From: Cytospora piceicola
Taxonomy: Eukaryota > Ascomycota > Sordariomycetes > Diaporthales > Cytosporaceae
Direction of reading: 5' to 3'
Assembly: GCA_023375675.1 (NCBI GenBank)
Contig: JALQBC010000033.1
Span: 62,001 to 126,000 of the forward strand
DNA length: 64,000 bases
Below the pieces are notes generated by a model. The model saw only the letters and a program-made list of their open reading frames with translations, ran no database searches and was not told the DNA's origin. Position 1 is the stretch's first letter; the number at the start of each line of letters is the position of its first letter. This document shows positions 45,264 through 57,549 of the stretch, one piece after another. The translations under genes and the position numbers were made by a program.

Positions 45264-47210
45264 ATGTTGTTATCGAACTCCTCGACATTCGACGGCATCC
45301 ATCCAACGCTTTTACTTGATCTTCGACAACTTCAAGCAGCGAACCTACTTCTCCAGTCTTTCGGCCTCGAAGCTAATCCTCCACTGAGGGTATTGATAAA
45401 CTCTTCTGGCTTGCAATCGCCAACTGCCAGCCTGTACCTTGGAAGCACGATTACCAGAATGACCGGACGACAAACCTTGCACGCGAAGCGATGCCGGCTT
45501 CTGACCAAACCTGATAAACACCCCAACAAACCCATCCGAACCATTCACCGCGAGTTTCAGAAACATGAAGATGACATATCTAAGCTTGTACAAGCTTTCG
45601 CAAAGCTACACATAAGCAGTACCGCCCTCAACGAGCCAGCTCACAGTATACACAAAGCCAACCTCAACGACCTACCCCAGGAGATCCTCCTGAATATCGT
45701 CCAACACTTTGCTGAGCCATGGGCCTTAGCCGATGAACTTGCCGATTGGACCATTTACAACCTGGGTCACGAAAGCAGAGAGCGCCAGAGGACCCTGCTC
45801 AGTCTTTGCAAGACCTCTCGTTCACTCTGCGCGGCTGCGACAACAACACTCTATTACTGCGTCCATCTTCGTACTACTAAATCGGTCCGATACTTCCTGC
45901 GTGCACTGAGAATGCGAAATGACCTGAGTTTCCTCGTCAAGCAGATATCTTGCCCTCACCCTGTCCTCATGAGACTCGCCTACATCTTCGCACCAGACGC
46001 GTTTGATCACGACACCATCCGGCTCCTAAGTGGAGGTTGGATTAACGAACGGTCAAAGAGGCTGTGGCTCGACAACGGAAACATCATCGGATACCAGGAC
46101 CTTTTTGAGATTTTGTTTTACATACCACATGTCAGGACGCTCTCAGTACCTCGTTCTGAGCTTGGCTTGATAACCGGTCCATGGGGTGGTGGACTCGTGA
46201 GGCTTGAGCACCTTACGAAGCTTAGTATCTCCCTTCATGTCCAGCCTTCATCCAGACTAAGCCAGAGTGATCCTCATCGGGTTCTACGTTGGCTAAATCC
46301 GGTTACAATCGCGGCCACCTGCCCCGCCTTAGAATACCTGCAGCTGCTTAGCCCCTATGGAAAGTGGCAAGCCGAGTTCACTGATGCATCACTCAAGACC
46401 ACCGGAAGAAAATCGACCTCACATCTGGCCGGAAAATACATCAAGTTGCTTTCGACCATTTCCAACGGTGGATGTGTGCAGTGGGACTTGATGACCCTGA
46501 AGGAACCTGTTTTTCACCCATCGTGGTTCCACACCCTCCATTTCGCCGGACCGAACCCGAAGAATGTGCAACGACTTCAATTTGCACAGCAGGCCGGTTG
46601 GAATCTGAATACCTTCTTACATACCAAAGGCGAGGGTATCCGTGTCCTGACTCTCGATTGGGACACTGAGTCCACTCCGGCTGATAGGATCATGCTATTT
46701 GGGCTGGCGGGACGCATCACTACTCTCAAGGGACTCACCAACTTGACACATCTGACCGTCTCCTTGCAAGTACTTTACCCTTTTCCAACAACCTTTTTTC
46801 GAGAGATGTCTACTCAAATGGCTTTACACGCGGAATCCGAAATCAACCGGCTCTTCCCGAGTTCACTAAAGGTTCTGAGGATTGACGAATACATGCCTGC
46901 CATACTCGGGCCTCCAAATCGTTCACAGACGATAAACGAAACTAGATTCTCCTTATTCACAACCTCAGTCAGGATATTCATCTCCATGCTGCGGCACCAT
47001 TGGCTCTGCGACCGGGGGGATAGGGAATTATGGTTTAGACGGTATCGCACTCTGGACGAGTATGATGAGTCCCCTCGACAGGGCAGTGGTAGGCCCAGGC
47101 GCGTCAGGCGGGAGTTCCTTGATCATTGCCTCTCACCCCAAGACAGGCAGTCAAGACGGGGGTTCATGAGAGTTTCCAGAAGTCATGACGTTGTGCATCC
47201 TCAGCCATGA
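45264..47210 (+). CDS. F-box-like domain protein
   Basis: Single exon. The first in-frame ATG is at 45264 (648 aa); another at 45459 would give 583 aa and is also plausible, because the first 65 residues show no motif. An F-box-like segment starts about 135 residues in: LNDLPQEILLNIVQHF, then LLSLCKTSRSLCAAATTTLYYCVHL. The rest has repeated hydrophobic phrases (HVRTLSVPR, LEYLQLLSP, LTNLTHLTVSL) like a degenerate leucine-rich region, usual for fungal F-box proteins. Such proteins are substrate adaptors of SCF ubiquitin ligases, binding Skp1 through the F-box. The C terminus is Arg-rich. Target unknown. Confidence 0.68.
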   Translation: MLLSNSSTFDGIHPTLLLDLRQLQAANLLLQSFGLEANPPLRVLINSSGLQSPTASLYLGSTITRMTGRQTLHAKRCRLLTKPDKHPNKPIRTIHREFQKHEDDISKLVQAFAKLHISSTALNEPAHSIHKANLNDLPQEILLNIVQHFAEPWALADELADWTIYNLGHESRERQRTLLSLCKTSRSLCAAATTTLYYCVHLRTTKSVRYFLRALRMRNDLSFLVKQISCPHPVLMRLAYIFAPDAFDHDTIRLLSGGWINERSKRLWLDNGNIIGYQDLFEILFYIPHVRTLSVPRSELGLITGPWGGGLVRLEHLTKLSISLHVQPSSRLSQSDPHRVLRWLNPVTIAATCPALEYLQLLSPYGKWQAEFTDASLKTTGRKSTSHLAGKYIKLLSTISNGGCVQWDLMTLKEPVFHPSWFHTLHFAGPNPKNVQRLQFAQQAGWNLNTFLHTKGEGIRVLTLDWDTESTPADRIMLFGLAGRITTLKGLTNLTHLTVSLQVLYPFPTTFFREMSTQMALHAESEINRLFPSSLKVLRIDEYMPAILGPPNRSQTINETRFSLFTTSVRIFISMLRHHWLCDRGDRELWFRRYRTLDEYDESPRQGSGRPRRVRREFLDHCLSPQDRQSRRGFMRVSRSHDVVHPQP

Positions 47211-47741
47211 AGACTCGAAGTTCTGCTCAGACAGAAGTGAATTGGATCTAGCCGATAACTCTCATGACAGATCCAATCCAGAAACCACAGGAATTTCAAA
47301 ATTGAGATTATGTACAATATAACAGAATGGGTCCGTCCTGTAGCTCACCATTTTGCTCAAACATGCGGACCCGATTACATGTCTTAGATTTCGTGTTATA
47401 GCCATCTGTCCTATACCAAAGTGGACTGCCGAAGCAAAAGCAAGCAACCTAGAGGTGCAAGCTATATTCTTGTTCTTCTAGTACCTAAATGAGACTCTCT
47501 TCAGTGTGGTATGGGTCTGAATGAACATGTGGGCCTTTTGTGCTCAGTCGCCTGAGTTGCACCATGATATGCATTGTGCCTTTAGGGGCTCACGGGTGGC
47601 GAGATTCAGGGTGACGGAAACTATACATCCCGAATTATCTACCTATAGCCTCAAAGACTCATCCGGAAGTACTGCAACTACCTCCCTTTAGTCTTTTACC
47701 ATCCGTCCTGCTATATGTACTTACCAAGCCCCATGTATGTT
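47211..47741. other. Convergent 3' region between F-box and Pls-type genes
   Basis: 531 bp between two gene ends; no gene or repeat seen. Confidence 0.5.
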
Positions 47742-50700
47742 CTATGCCTTGTTACCGCCATCGTCACTAGAAAGATCCATCCGGCTGGTCGCAGCCGTAC
47801 TGCTCTCATCAACACAAGCATTTTTGTTTCGCCTTCCCTCAATACTTCCAGCGAGATTGACTCTTCTTCCATTGAACCTCTCCGCTGGCCAGCCCTGCAT
47901 CGTCCAGCCCTTCTCCACCACATCACCTCCCATGATGAGCGTGTGCTCAAGAAGCGCCGAGTCGTCCCTCATGATGGCACCGGACAACAGTCGGGAGCCA
48001 GTGCGCATAACACACCGCTCGCCGATCTCGAGCCGGTTGAGGTTGAATTTGCCCCTTGTGTTGATGTGCGCCACGACGCTGGCGTCGTCGATCACCGTTC
48101 GGTCCCCAATGCTGATCAAATCCGGTTCTGTGAACATGAGACTGGGCCGGCCATTCGCAAAGAGCGCGCAATTATCGCCGATCTCGCCGCCTAGGGCACG
48201 GAAGTACAACACCAACCAATGGGTTCCCGTCAACATGCCCAGAACACCGTGACCCCGGTAGCAGTACCGTCGTAGCTTCTCCACTGTGAGATAGAGTTGC
48301 CAGTTCTGGCAGTAGGGGCTCTTGTCCCAGTCAAAGTTTCCCGCGACTCTCCTACCCAACAATGCCCACTTTGCTCCAATGACAGCTGCGGTGGCGAGGA
48401 TGGCTTGAGCTGTGGTCATGATTGCGATGAAAATGAAGAACAACGAGTACAACACAGCTGTGTCTGGCCAGAGAGCTCTGGCAAACAGGCGTTCTCTTCC
48501 CAGCCACTGGTGGTTATCCCTGAATATACGTGCGACCACCTGGATCGAGGATATAGATGGCACATTCCAGTAGAAGGCGGTGAGAACGGTAAGGGCTGTG
48601 CTGTAGAATATAATCACCCCCATGCCATATACCCGGTAAGGTGCCTGCTTGAGGTAAAAGGCTCGACCAAACGGCGAGGTATCTTCGGGCTTCAGGTCGT
48701 CATCTTTGTTCCTCTTGGACCTGATCCTGCGTTTGGAAATGCCAAACTTCTCTTGTTTGTACGATTCAATGTCCATTTTCTCCTCATTGATAACAACGTC
48801 GGAAGAGGAACGGCACTCCGAATTCTGGGCTTCCTCCCACCGTGGGGCGGTGCCGGCGCTGAGACACACGGCATCGCCCTTCTTCGAACCGACATATGTT
48901 CCTCCATTGTTGTAGCATTTGTTCCGCGAAGTGAGTGCTCCAGAACCCATGACCGTCGTCTTACCGATGGTGACACCAGGCAAGATTGTAACACGATCCG
49001 CGATCATAGCACGATCCTTCACCCTGATCAGCTCAGAACCAAGCCCATCCGAGGTGACTAAGTGCGCCCGAGATCCAAACACGACATCGTTGCCAATGTC
49101 GAGCAGGTGGTAGTCACCGATCGAAGGACCAGTACCAGGCCAGTAAACGCGTTTCCCAACACGACCGCCCAGCAGCCGCACTGCAATTGACGTGCCTTCG
49201 TAGTGCTGACCCGTGAGCTCGGTCATGCCATGCAAACTCTTGACCGGATAGAGGGCCTTCATGAGATTCATCCTCCAAATCTGAATTCCGCTCCTTCCCC
49301 TCACCAGACCAGGTTGCATGGTGCCTAAGATCGCATCGAGGGTCCACTTGACCACGACCGTGAGTCCAAAGAGGATGAACGGGCAAATTGATACTCTCAA
49401 GACCAAAGCGAGATAATGAAATCCCACCCGGTTCGTAGCAGCGAACCACATCAGGATACTGTATAATGGCGTGTCGGTGCCGATGGGTTCCGACATTACG
49501 AGGCCGATGAGACCAGCGAACCAAGGCAGTAAGGAGACGACCCAAGCGATTGCCACCAAGGGCTTCGTGATGAGCCACTCCAAAGCCCAGTGAGCACCAG
49601 GTACCTTGGTCGAGAGGAGTTCACGGTTCGCCTCATCCGCATCTTCAATCTCCCAACTCGAGCTATTGGGACCAATGCAGGTATTGTCCGGGACGATCGT
49701 CCCTGGCGCAACGATACTGCTCAATCCTACGGTAGCGTTGCGGCCGATGCGCACTTTGCCCAAATACATTGAAGTGTTTCTTTCGCCGGCGAAAGGTCGC
49801 ACGATGCAGCGCTCGAGAATAGAGTCGTTACCAATCTCGATCAAGTCCCATTCGCCCACTTGCGCACCCTTAATGGCCACCCCTTTCCCAATCTTGGCAC
49901 CCATTAACCTCAGGTACAGAACCGATGTGAAGTTGGTCTGCTTGAACAGACCCTGGCCGCAAATGTCGACAGTCTTCTGCACCAGCCACCAGCGCGTGTG
50001 GTACGGTCCCCACATGGGATACAAGCCCTCCTTGAATCTGCCTATCAGCAGCCACTTGGCCGCGATGCCGACCCAAGGCATAACTGCATTGGTAATGATT
50101 CTTGCGACGAGGATGGATACTGTCAAGTTGAGAAGGCGCCCGGGAACGTACTCTGTGGTCCACCACTGCTGAGTCGAGGCAAGAAAGACCATGAAGATTG
50201 TCCACTGGAAGGCACGTCGTAATGGGTATAGGACACACATAGGGACCAGCTGGAGTGCCATCAACCACCATCTTGTTGAGGAGTACGTCTTCGTACAACC
50301 CTCGGCCAGGAATTCTTCTTTGTTTTTTTCGAAACCCGACGGCTTCTCCCGGTCCGGTGGTAGATGTTCACGGATGTATGCGGCCAATGAGAAAGTCGTT
50401 CCATGGTGAAAGATCGCGTCGATGGGGATTTTGATATTGAAGTCAGCCCGAAGGACGGAGAGAAGCCGGCCTGCCTTGAGGGAGTCGCCACCGAGGTCGA
50501 AAAAGTCATCTTCAGGTGGGATCTCGGCACTGCTGAGGTTGAGAACAGATGCAAATGCTTCGGTAACTCTGTCCTCCATCGAGAGCCCACCATCTCCAGC
50601 CACCGCCGAAGCTTCCATATCAGTCAAGATTCTTTGCAGTGCAGTTTCATCCACATTCCCACTCTTATCAGTCGGCAGAGGAATCTGTAGAACATGAATT

Positions 50701-52873
50701 TTCTGCGGAATCATGTATCCATGGACTTTACTCAAAAGCTTCTCTCTTATATACGCGGGAAGTTCATCATCCAGCGGCGGCTGATCTGACCCACATGGCG
50801 CTAGGATTGTCTGAATGGTTTTCTTCTCCATGGAGCTCAATCTCACAAAGAGAGAACTGCCAATAGGAATTATCGAAGCAATATTGTTCCATACAATATT
50901 GAGGTCGACATTGCAAGGGGAGCACTCGATAGGTGTCGACAGAGATGTGTCTGCCTTGGGGCAAACACTCTCCCAGTGTCGAGAGAGATACGGTGTCTCA
51001 TCTGTGATTTGTGGAAGTGCAAGGCGCTCGGCCAGCTTGATTCGCAGGACCTTGTTGTTGTTTTTGGGGAGATCATCCATGTAGACAATCATCGTCGGCC
51101 ATTTCAGTTGCTGTAAACTTGACTTCAGCGAAACATGCAACAGCTTCAGATCGGGCCTGGGTACACCCTGCGGGCACACCAGGACAACACCCACAACCTC
51201 CTGCAGAATATCATGCTGGACCGCGAATGCTAGTGCTTGACTAACACGTCCATGCAGACGCGACTCGGGCTGGATAGACGCTGCAACGATAGCATTCTCA
51301 ACCTCGAAGGGGCTGATAAGCTCACCACCGCGGTTGATAACCTCCTTGCTGCGGCCCGTGATGTACAAATAGCCGTCATCATCCATGTAACCCATATCGC
51401 CCGTGTCAAACCATCCCTCCTCACTCATTGCCGACTTATCAATACTTCCGTCGGGGTGGAGGTACCCCGGGAAGAGTGGTTCACCACGGACGCAAATCCT
51501 GCCCACGGTACTAGAGGGCACAGCTTTGAAGTCAAAGTCGAGAATGGCCAGATCTGGACCGGTGCTAATACCACTTGTTCCGGGTCGATCGAGCTTGTAA
51601 ACAACAGGCGGCGTGGAGATGGGCATGCACTCCGTCATCCCGTAACTCGGCAAAACGACACAATCGAAAGTGTTTCGGAGCTGCGTTGCCAACGAAGGCA
51701 AGAGACCACCGGCAGCGTTGCACACAAGGCGGATCTTGTTCTTGCTGAGAGCTTGAGGCCTGCGTTTCGATTCCGCCAGAATTACGGAGTGCATGGACGG
51801 ACTGGCGTAGTACCATGTTGGTAAGGTCGTCTCAATCATATCCCAGAAGCAGTTGGGATCAAACGCCGGGCAACAGATGGTTGAGCCACCCGAAAATATT
51901 GGGGCAAATATGTTGCGAATGAGGCCACCACTGCAAGCACGTCAGTCAAACATGACAGTGAGAACATTAATGGGGAAACGGAGGCAGCTTACACATGGTA
52001 AAGTGGCATCATGTTCAGACACACATCACTCTCCGTCATTGCCCATGAGTCAATGACAAATGCAACGCCAGCCACAATCGAGTGCGTCGTAAGGGGAACG
52101 ACCTTCTTCGTTCCCGAGGTACCACTTGTGAACAAAATCAGAGCGATGTCGTCAGGAGAATTCGGCTTCGTAGGTTTGACGCAGGAAATAGGCACCCCGT
52201 CTGTTGAAGTGAGGCTGATTCTCATGTCGTCGCCCAAGTCGACCAGCAGAACCAGGATATCGGTATCCTGCGTCCAACCGCCTTCCAGCTGCAGCTTTGT
52301 GTAGTCCTCTCCTGTCGTGATGATGCATCTCGCACCAGCCTGGAGAACGTCGGCCTGGAACTGCTGTGGCCCAGCAGCAGAGTTGACAGGCGCAGCGATG
52401 TAGTGTGTTGTGACAGCAATACACAAAGCAGCAAGCAACGGACCATTAGGTAACGCAATGGAGATAACCGGCTTGCGCTCTCCTTGTTGCTCGAGGGGTA
52501 ATGTGAAACCGGCAGCGAAGTTTCTGAGGTAGGCATGTGAGATGTACTTCTCCACGTTCGTCGATCGAAGAGCCGCGTCTGGGTTTTCAGAGATGAAGTC
52601 TGCTATGCTGGCGTAGGTCTTTTTGATGCGATCTGCAGTGTCCTCTACCAAACTGTTCACGTTGCCCAGTCCGTCTGAAGGATTGGCCCCGCGGAGGGAA
52701 CGGGACAGCCTCGAGTGATATCGAACTAGGTCCAGTGTCGGCCCTGAGGTTGGAGTCTGTTGCAAAGAGTCGGACAAGAGCTGGAGAGCGTACCATGATT
52801 CCCGTGGGGACATCTTCGGCGAGATGAGCCGCTGCACGAGTATTTGGAGGTCATTAGCACTTGGAACGGACAT
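47742..52873 (-). CDS. Pls-type NRPS-like membrane protein: A-T-six TM-hexapeptide repeat domains
   Basis: Two exons, 51993-52873 and 47742-51930, with a 62-nt intron splitting the Val codon of YHVGGL; 1689 aa. Residues ~80-600 form an adenylation domain: FTSGTSGTKK (248-256), YGMTE near 391, GWFDTGDMGY near 466-475, RSKEVINRGGELI near 487-499, and a lysine in NNKVLR (587). Residues ~685-725 repeat the final A subdomain (YIREKLL...YMIPQKIHVL...DKSGNVDE), with Asn where the lysine usually is. The carrier serine is ~777 (FFDLGGDSLKAG). The remaining 850 residues hold six membrane helices and three left-handed beta-helix blocks with hexapeptide periodicity. This matches the terminal domain (TIGR02353 type) of epsilon-poly-lysine synthetase Pls and relatives. 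The product here is unknown; an amino-acid homopolymer or amide is one possibility. Confidence 0.85.
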
Positions 52874-55225
52874 CGCGAAGTGCTATTCAGATGATTCGAA
52901 ATGACGCAGACAGGCCAGTGAAGGTTTGAGCAAGTCCCAGCTCAAAATAAAAATGTGCCCAAGAGGTACCCTGTGGCAGGGACGACAGTTCAGAGATACA
53001 ACAATTTCTCCTAGCCTTACACTAGAGCGATTCAGTACCTGGCCAGCACCTAGACCCCATCACATCCATAACTCCTGTCATCTTATATCTTCAGATTAAG
53101 ATGACTCGAGATACGACGACCACCAGGAGCAGTACTATTGCGGCATGATCATCGTCCCCGTGGAACATTGTGGTCCCAAACGTGTCCCCTAACCGACCTT
53201 CGCACGAAGTTGGTGATGGTGGATCCTGTATAGTGATACAGACTGGTACCTTTGTGGAACACTCATGGTATTTTCATAATGGTGCAGGTGTTTGGCCCAC
53301 CGATATGCAAGGGGCCCCATGGCTATAACGCAAGCATCGTGAACGGAGGTACTAATTTGGTACTTGAGGTTCGCCTGCCTCATCATGAGACTACACTAAG
53401 TTAGCAACCCGGTATTTAGTATCTTGGCTATGTGATGTGTGATTTGTTGTGGTTCCTGAATTCTCCTGGATGTGATGATATGTCAGGGGGACATCCAACT
53501 CGAGTGTTAGCCGCAACCACTTTTTATACAACTACTCGGGATCCGAACCATATTCAGCATAAGATCCGTTGTATAGAATGGATTGATTGACAGATAGACT
53601 TGTTTGGACAACTCAAAATGAAGCAAAAAGCGTCCGGTGACAATGGTCATGATTCATCGTGGAGGGCGGATCCATGGATAACGGAGCTTTGGTACGCGTA
53701 GGGATTTCACTGTGACTGGTGCCCACCACAATGGATATCCTCAATGGGTATACTACTTGATCTACTAGTAGCAAGTCGCTCGCCTCATCTGTAGATAGCG
53801 GCCTCGACGACTGCCCAGGTACCAGGTTCATATGTGCTAGCATAGTACCGAGATGCTGGAGCACTTGCTCCACGCAGTACGAACCGTACTATTCTGGGGA
53901 TACGCCACAAGGCAGGGACATGGTGCTCGGCTCTACCGCTCTGGCACTATTCAACGTCTATTAGCATTGACCAAAGTGTATGAGCCATTTGGGGGTGGGG
54001 GGCGAGAATGCCACAAGAGAAGGGGATGCAGTTGATTGGGTGATTTCTTTGTACTCGGCCGCACACATGAAACCTCATCACGTCCAAAGACGTCTAAATC
54101 TCGGTGAGTATTGAGACTCAATGAGTGACGATCACGTTGGTAAGTGTTGTGTAAGTCAAACAGTGGGGCCTGTCAACTCGCGCGGCGAGTAGATCGCCGA
54201 CTTGGCATTGCCACGTCCATTAAACTGTTGGAAAATGAGATGAAGCGCGATAATACAGATCACGGTCTGATACAACGGTGGAATATTTGCTCTGGTCGAC
54301 CACCACCAAGTTCGGACAAGCTACATATGATATCAAGGTGCGGAACGACGTCCCGGCACTTGACAGGCGCAATGGACGTATGCCGAGCCAGAAACGAGTG
54401 GTGACGTGTGGGCAAGGTGGAGGACTGCACCATCGCATCTCTTCCGACCGACAAATATCGTCTCGAAGTAGAAGGAGGCACTGTAACATAGTAAAGGAGG
54501 GAAGACATCGGGAATACGTGGCGAGAACGGTCGGAAGGTAAAGAGCAGAAGTATCAATAGTGGCGTTGGGTAGGATAGATACATTGGGCTATGTATACCA
54601 GGTATAAGCAGTATATATAGTATATCTTCATATGGTGATGATAATACGAAACAAGAGAGTATTGATACTTAGCTGGTTGCATTCCTAGAAGAAAGCAGTA
54701 TTGAGGCGTTTTAAAATATAGGAGGAAAGAGAACCTTGAAGGCTGTCGAGGTAAAGTTTGGTACATATTCGAGTACCTACTCAAGTACCTTAGGTAATTG
54801 GAGACGTGGAATTATTGTGGGGAAGCTCCCAGTCCGCAGGATTACATCAGCAACATAAAGTTGGCGATCACACAGACTTACCAGGATTGGCTTAGCCTGG
54901 AGACCCTTGCATTTTGAGTTTATCGATAAGATAACAAGTTGTCGATAAGGGATATTTTTTTTCGATAAGAGGGTTGAGGCAGGGTCGCGTGGGGTCGATT
55001 GCAGGACCAAAATGATTTCCTCGGTTCGCATGTCTGCCGATATCATCATCGCTATACACGTATCTCCTCATTGACTTCGCTACCACTCTGTCACAGAACC
55101 TCAATCAAGTATACCATAGATTTCGAGGATCAAACTCTTGCCTGCGAAAGGACCATCTGCAAAAAGACACACCGAGACACCACCACATCTTCGACAGCCA
55201 CTCATTCATCCATTTCCTACCGACG
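52874..55225. other. Divergent intergenic region, 2.35 kb
   Basis: Between the start of the Pls-type gene (minus) and NOB1 (plus). No frame has a recognisable product. GAGTACCTACTCAAGTACCTTAGGTAATT-like sequence lies at about 54771-54798 (shown here only in outline: two ACCT...AGGT palindromes and ACTCAAGT), similar to 60761-60794. Confidence 0.5.
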
Positions 55226-56655
55226 ATGGCGACAGACTCCAGCACTGCGGCCCAAGGCCAGAAGCGTATCCACAGCCTGATCGTCGATACTGGCCCTTTG
55301 ATCAAGAACGAGCCTGCTCTCTCCACGCTTATCGCCCAAGCCGAAGAAATATATACCATTCCCTCCGTCCTGACCGAGATCAAGGTAAGGACCCAGACCC
55401 ACCTGCTTCCGGTTCACAAAGCTGACTACCGATCATAGGACGAAGCAACCCGTTCACGAGTCAACACAACCCTGCTACCATTCCTGAAATTGCGAAGCCC
55501 ACGGCCGGCTTCCATAAAGTTCATCACTGACTTTTCGAGGCGAACCGGAGACCTCGAGGTGTTGAGCAAGCCGGATATACACCTTTTGGCATTGTCCTAC
55601 GAGCTGGAGGTTGAGCGTAATGGAGGAGATTGGAGGCTCAGGAACGAGCCCGCACAGCGAGAGCTCAACGGCAAGCCTCCCGTCAAGGAGGAAGCTGCAG
55701 AAGAGAAGGAAACGCAGGGCGATGGTGTGGAGCAGCTGCAGAACCTGACAATCGGCGAGGAGGGCGTCCAAGAGCCTGTGGAGGACAAAGCGCAAGAACC
55801 CGGCTCAGGGGATGCGCCCCAGGAACACAACCACTATGAAGAGGTCGTAGACGAAGTCACCCAGGAGGAGATACCAGACCAGGACACACAGCAGACTGGT
55901 GCCGAAGATGCTGCTCAAGAAGTGCCGGCAGATGACGAGGATGACGACAGCGATGGATGGATCACCCCATCCAATCTGAAGAAGCACCAAGCCAAGGACA
56001 CACAGGCATCGGGATCATCCGAAGCCATTCAAGAAACCCTCCAGGCTGCCTTGCTTACGTCTGATTTCGCCATGCAAAACGTGGCTCTGCGGATAAATCT
56101 GAAGTATGGACCCTTACCCCCTTACTCAGTCCATAGCCGAATCAAAATGATACTGACGCATCATACAGCCTTGTCTCCCCGTCCAACCTTTCGCGTATCA
56201 AAAAGCTCAAGACATGGGTCCTGCGCTGCTACGGTTGCTTCAACGTGTCGCGACAGATGGACCGACAGTTCTGCCCCAAGTGCGGACAGGCCACCCTCAC
56301 ACGGATATCCAGCTCGACTGACAGCAACGGAAATATGCGCCTGCACCTGAAGAAGAACTTCCAGTATAACAAGCGTGGCAACGTCTACAGCGTGCCCAAG
56401 CCAATTCATGGCACTGCCAGCGGCAAGATGAACAACGTCAACGGTGGAGGAAAGAACCATTGGGGCAAGGATCTGATATTGGCTGAGGATCAGAAGGAGT
56501 ATCAGAAGAAGGCCGAGCAAGAGCGTAGACAGCGACAGAGGGACCTGATGGATGACGACTATCTTCCAAATATCGTCACCGGCGAGAGGACCGGCGGTCA
56601 TGGGAGGATCAGGGTGGGCGCGGGAAGGAATGTGAACGGCAAGAAGAGACGTTAA
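55226..56655 (+). CDS. NOB1: NOB1, 20S pre-rRNA D-site endonuclease
   Basis: Three exons: 55226-55384, 55439-56103 and 56169-56655; introns of 54 and 65 nt; 436 aa. The protein opens with a PIN nuclease domain (LIVDTGPLIKNEP with the first catalytic Asp; IYTIPSVLTEIKDEATR; FSRRTGDLEVLSKPDIHLLALSYELE with further acidic residues). A long acidic linker with DGWITPSN follows, then the NOB1 core MQNVALRINLNLVSP, KTWVLRCYGCF and a zinc ribbon C-x2-C...FCPKCG. The basic C terminus has NNVNGGGKNHWGKDLILAEDQKEY. This order is diagnostic for Nob1, which cuts the 3' end of 18S rRNA in late cytoplasmic pre-40S particles. The neighbouring NOP10 gene also serves ribosome biogenesis. Confidence 0.95.
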
Positions 56656-57363
56656 GCGAGGAGGGTTGACGGCAGGGGACACAAACAGGGAGGTCGAATG
56701 GGAGGTCAGACGGGAGGTCAGGGCTGGGTGTGAACGGGAGTCATTGAAAGGCCCTGATGCTTCTGTTTCTTCAGGGCAGAGGCATTTCCACTTCCGATAT
56801 AGACACAATACCAATATGATGATGTATGACTTTCCTGGTTCAAAGTCTCTTGTCTCTCTTCCATTGTCACTTTCCCTCGCCCTCCGTTTCTCTATCTCCT
56901 GCCAAAATATGAAGCAGATTTTGCTGACCACCAACGCCGTTTCCAATACCCCATGAACTCCGCCTTTGTGCAAGGCAAGCGAACTCATGCATGATCCAGA
57001 TCCATGTGTTTGTTGAGAACAGCCCTATGCGATGCGCCGGACGGCTCCCCGTGTCTCGGACGTGCTCTTTTCTGTAGTCCGTGGTTGCCGATTGATATTA
57101 AAGGGTCAATTTCCACGCACATTCCACTAACTGAGTCCCCATGGGCATCTGCTTCCTCCCGCCCTTTCTCTTGAGATGAATCTCTCCAGCCAGACTAACA
57201 GACAGTTGTATTCGGGTCCTGCTGCCCGTCTCTTTCATCCCATGAAAATGTGATTGGGATCCATCTCTTTAAGGCCTCGTCTCGGTGCTCACTACAACGC
57301 CGACCCGTTAGCACATCCGCATGCCCCTGGCTTCGAGCTCCCGCTGTAGGCGTAGGTAAAATT
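56656..57363. other. Convergent 3' region between NOB1 and NOP10
   Basis: 708 bp between two gene ends; no gene seen. Confidence 0.5.
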
Positions 57364-57549
57364 TCATAACGTACTGGTAGCACTGGGCAGGCGGCCGTAT
57401 CTCTTCCTCAACAAGTTGCGGTGCTTGCTCCACTTGTCATCAGGAGAGAAGCGTGCGGGGTGGGCGGACTTGGTGACCTTGCCCTCGCAGACCTTCTTCA
57501 GGGTGTAGGCACGCTTGCCATCAGAACCGACGCTGCACATCAAATGCAT
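57364..57549 (-). CDS. NOP10: NOP10, H/ACA snoRNP subunit
   Basis: A 61-residue protein starting MHLM, then [28 protein letters not shown] and [10 protein letters not shown]. The size and the block [14 protein letters not shown]...R identify Nop10, a core subunit of H/ACA ribonucleoproteins that binds the Cbf5 pseudouridine synthase in the nucleolus. The frame is open further upstream (to 57687), but the ATG at 57549 gives the family-standard N terminus. The last residues SATSTL are slightly longer than usual. Confidence 0.92.
   Translation of the reverse strand: MHLMCSVGSDGKRAYTLKKVCEGKVTKSAHPARFSPDDKWSKHRNLLRKRYGRLPSATSTL

Noticed and set aside
53613..54541. Several short ORFs between the Pls-type gene and NOB1
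   Set aside because: All under 90 codons, overlapping on both strands, no motif or splice plan.
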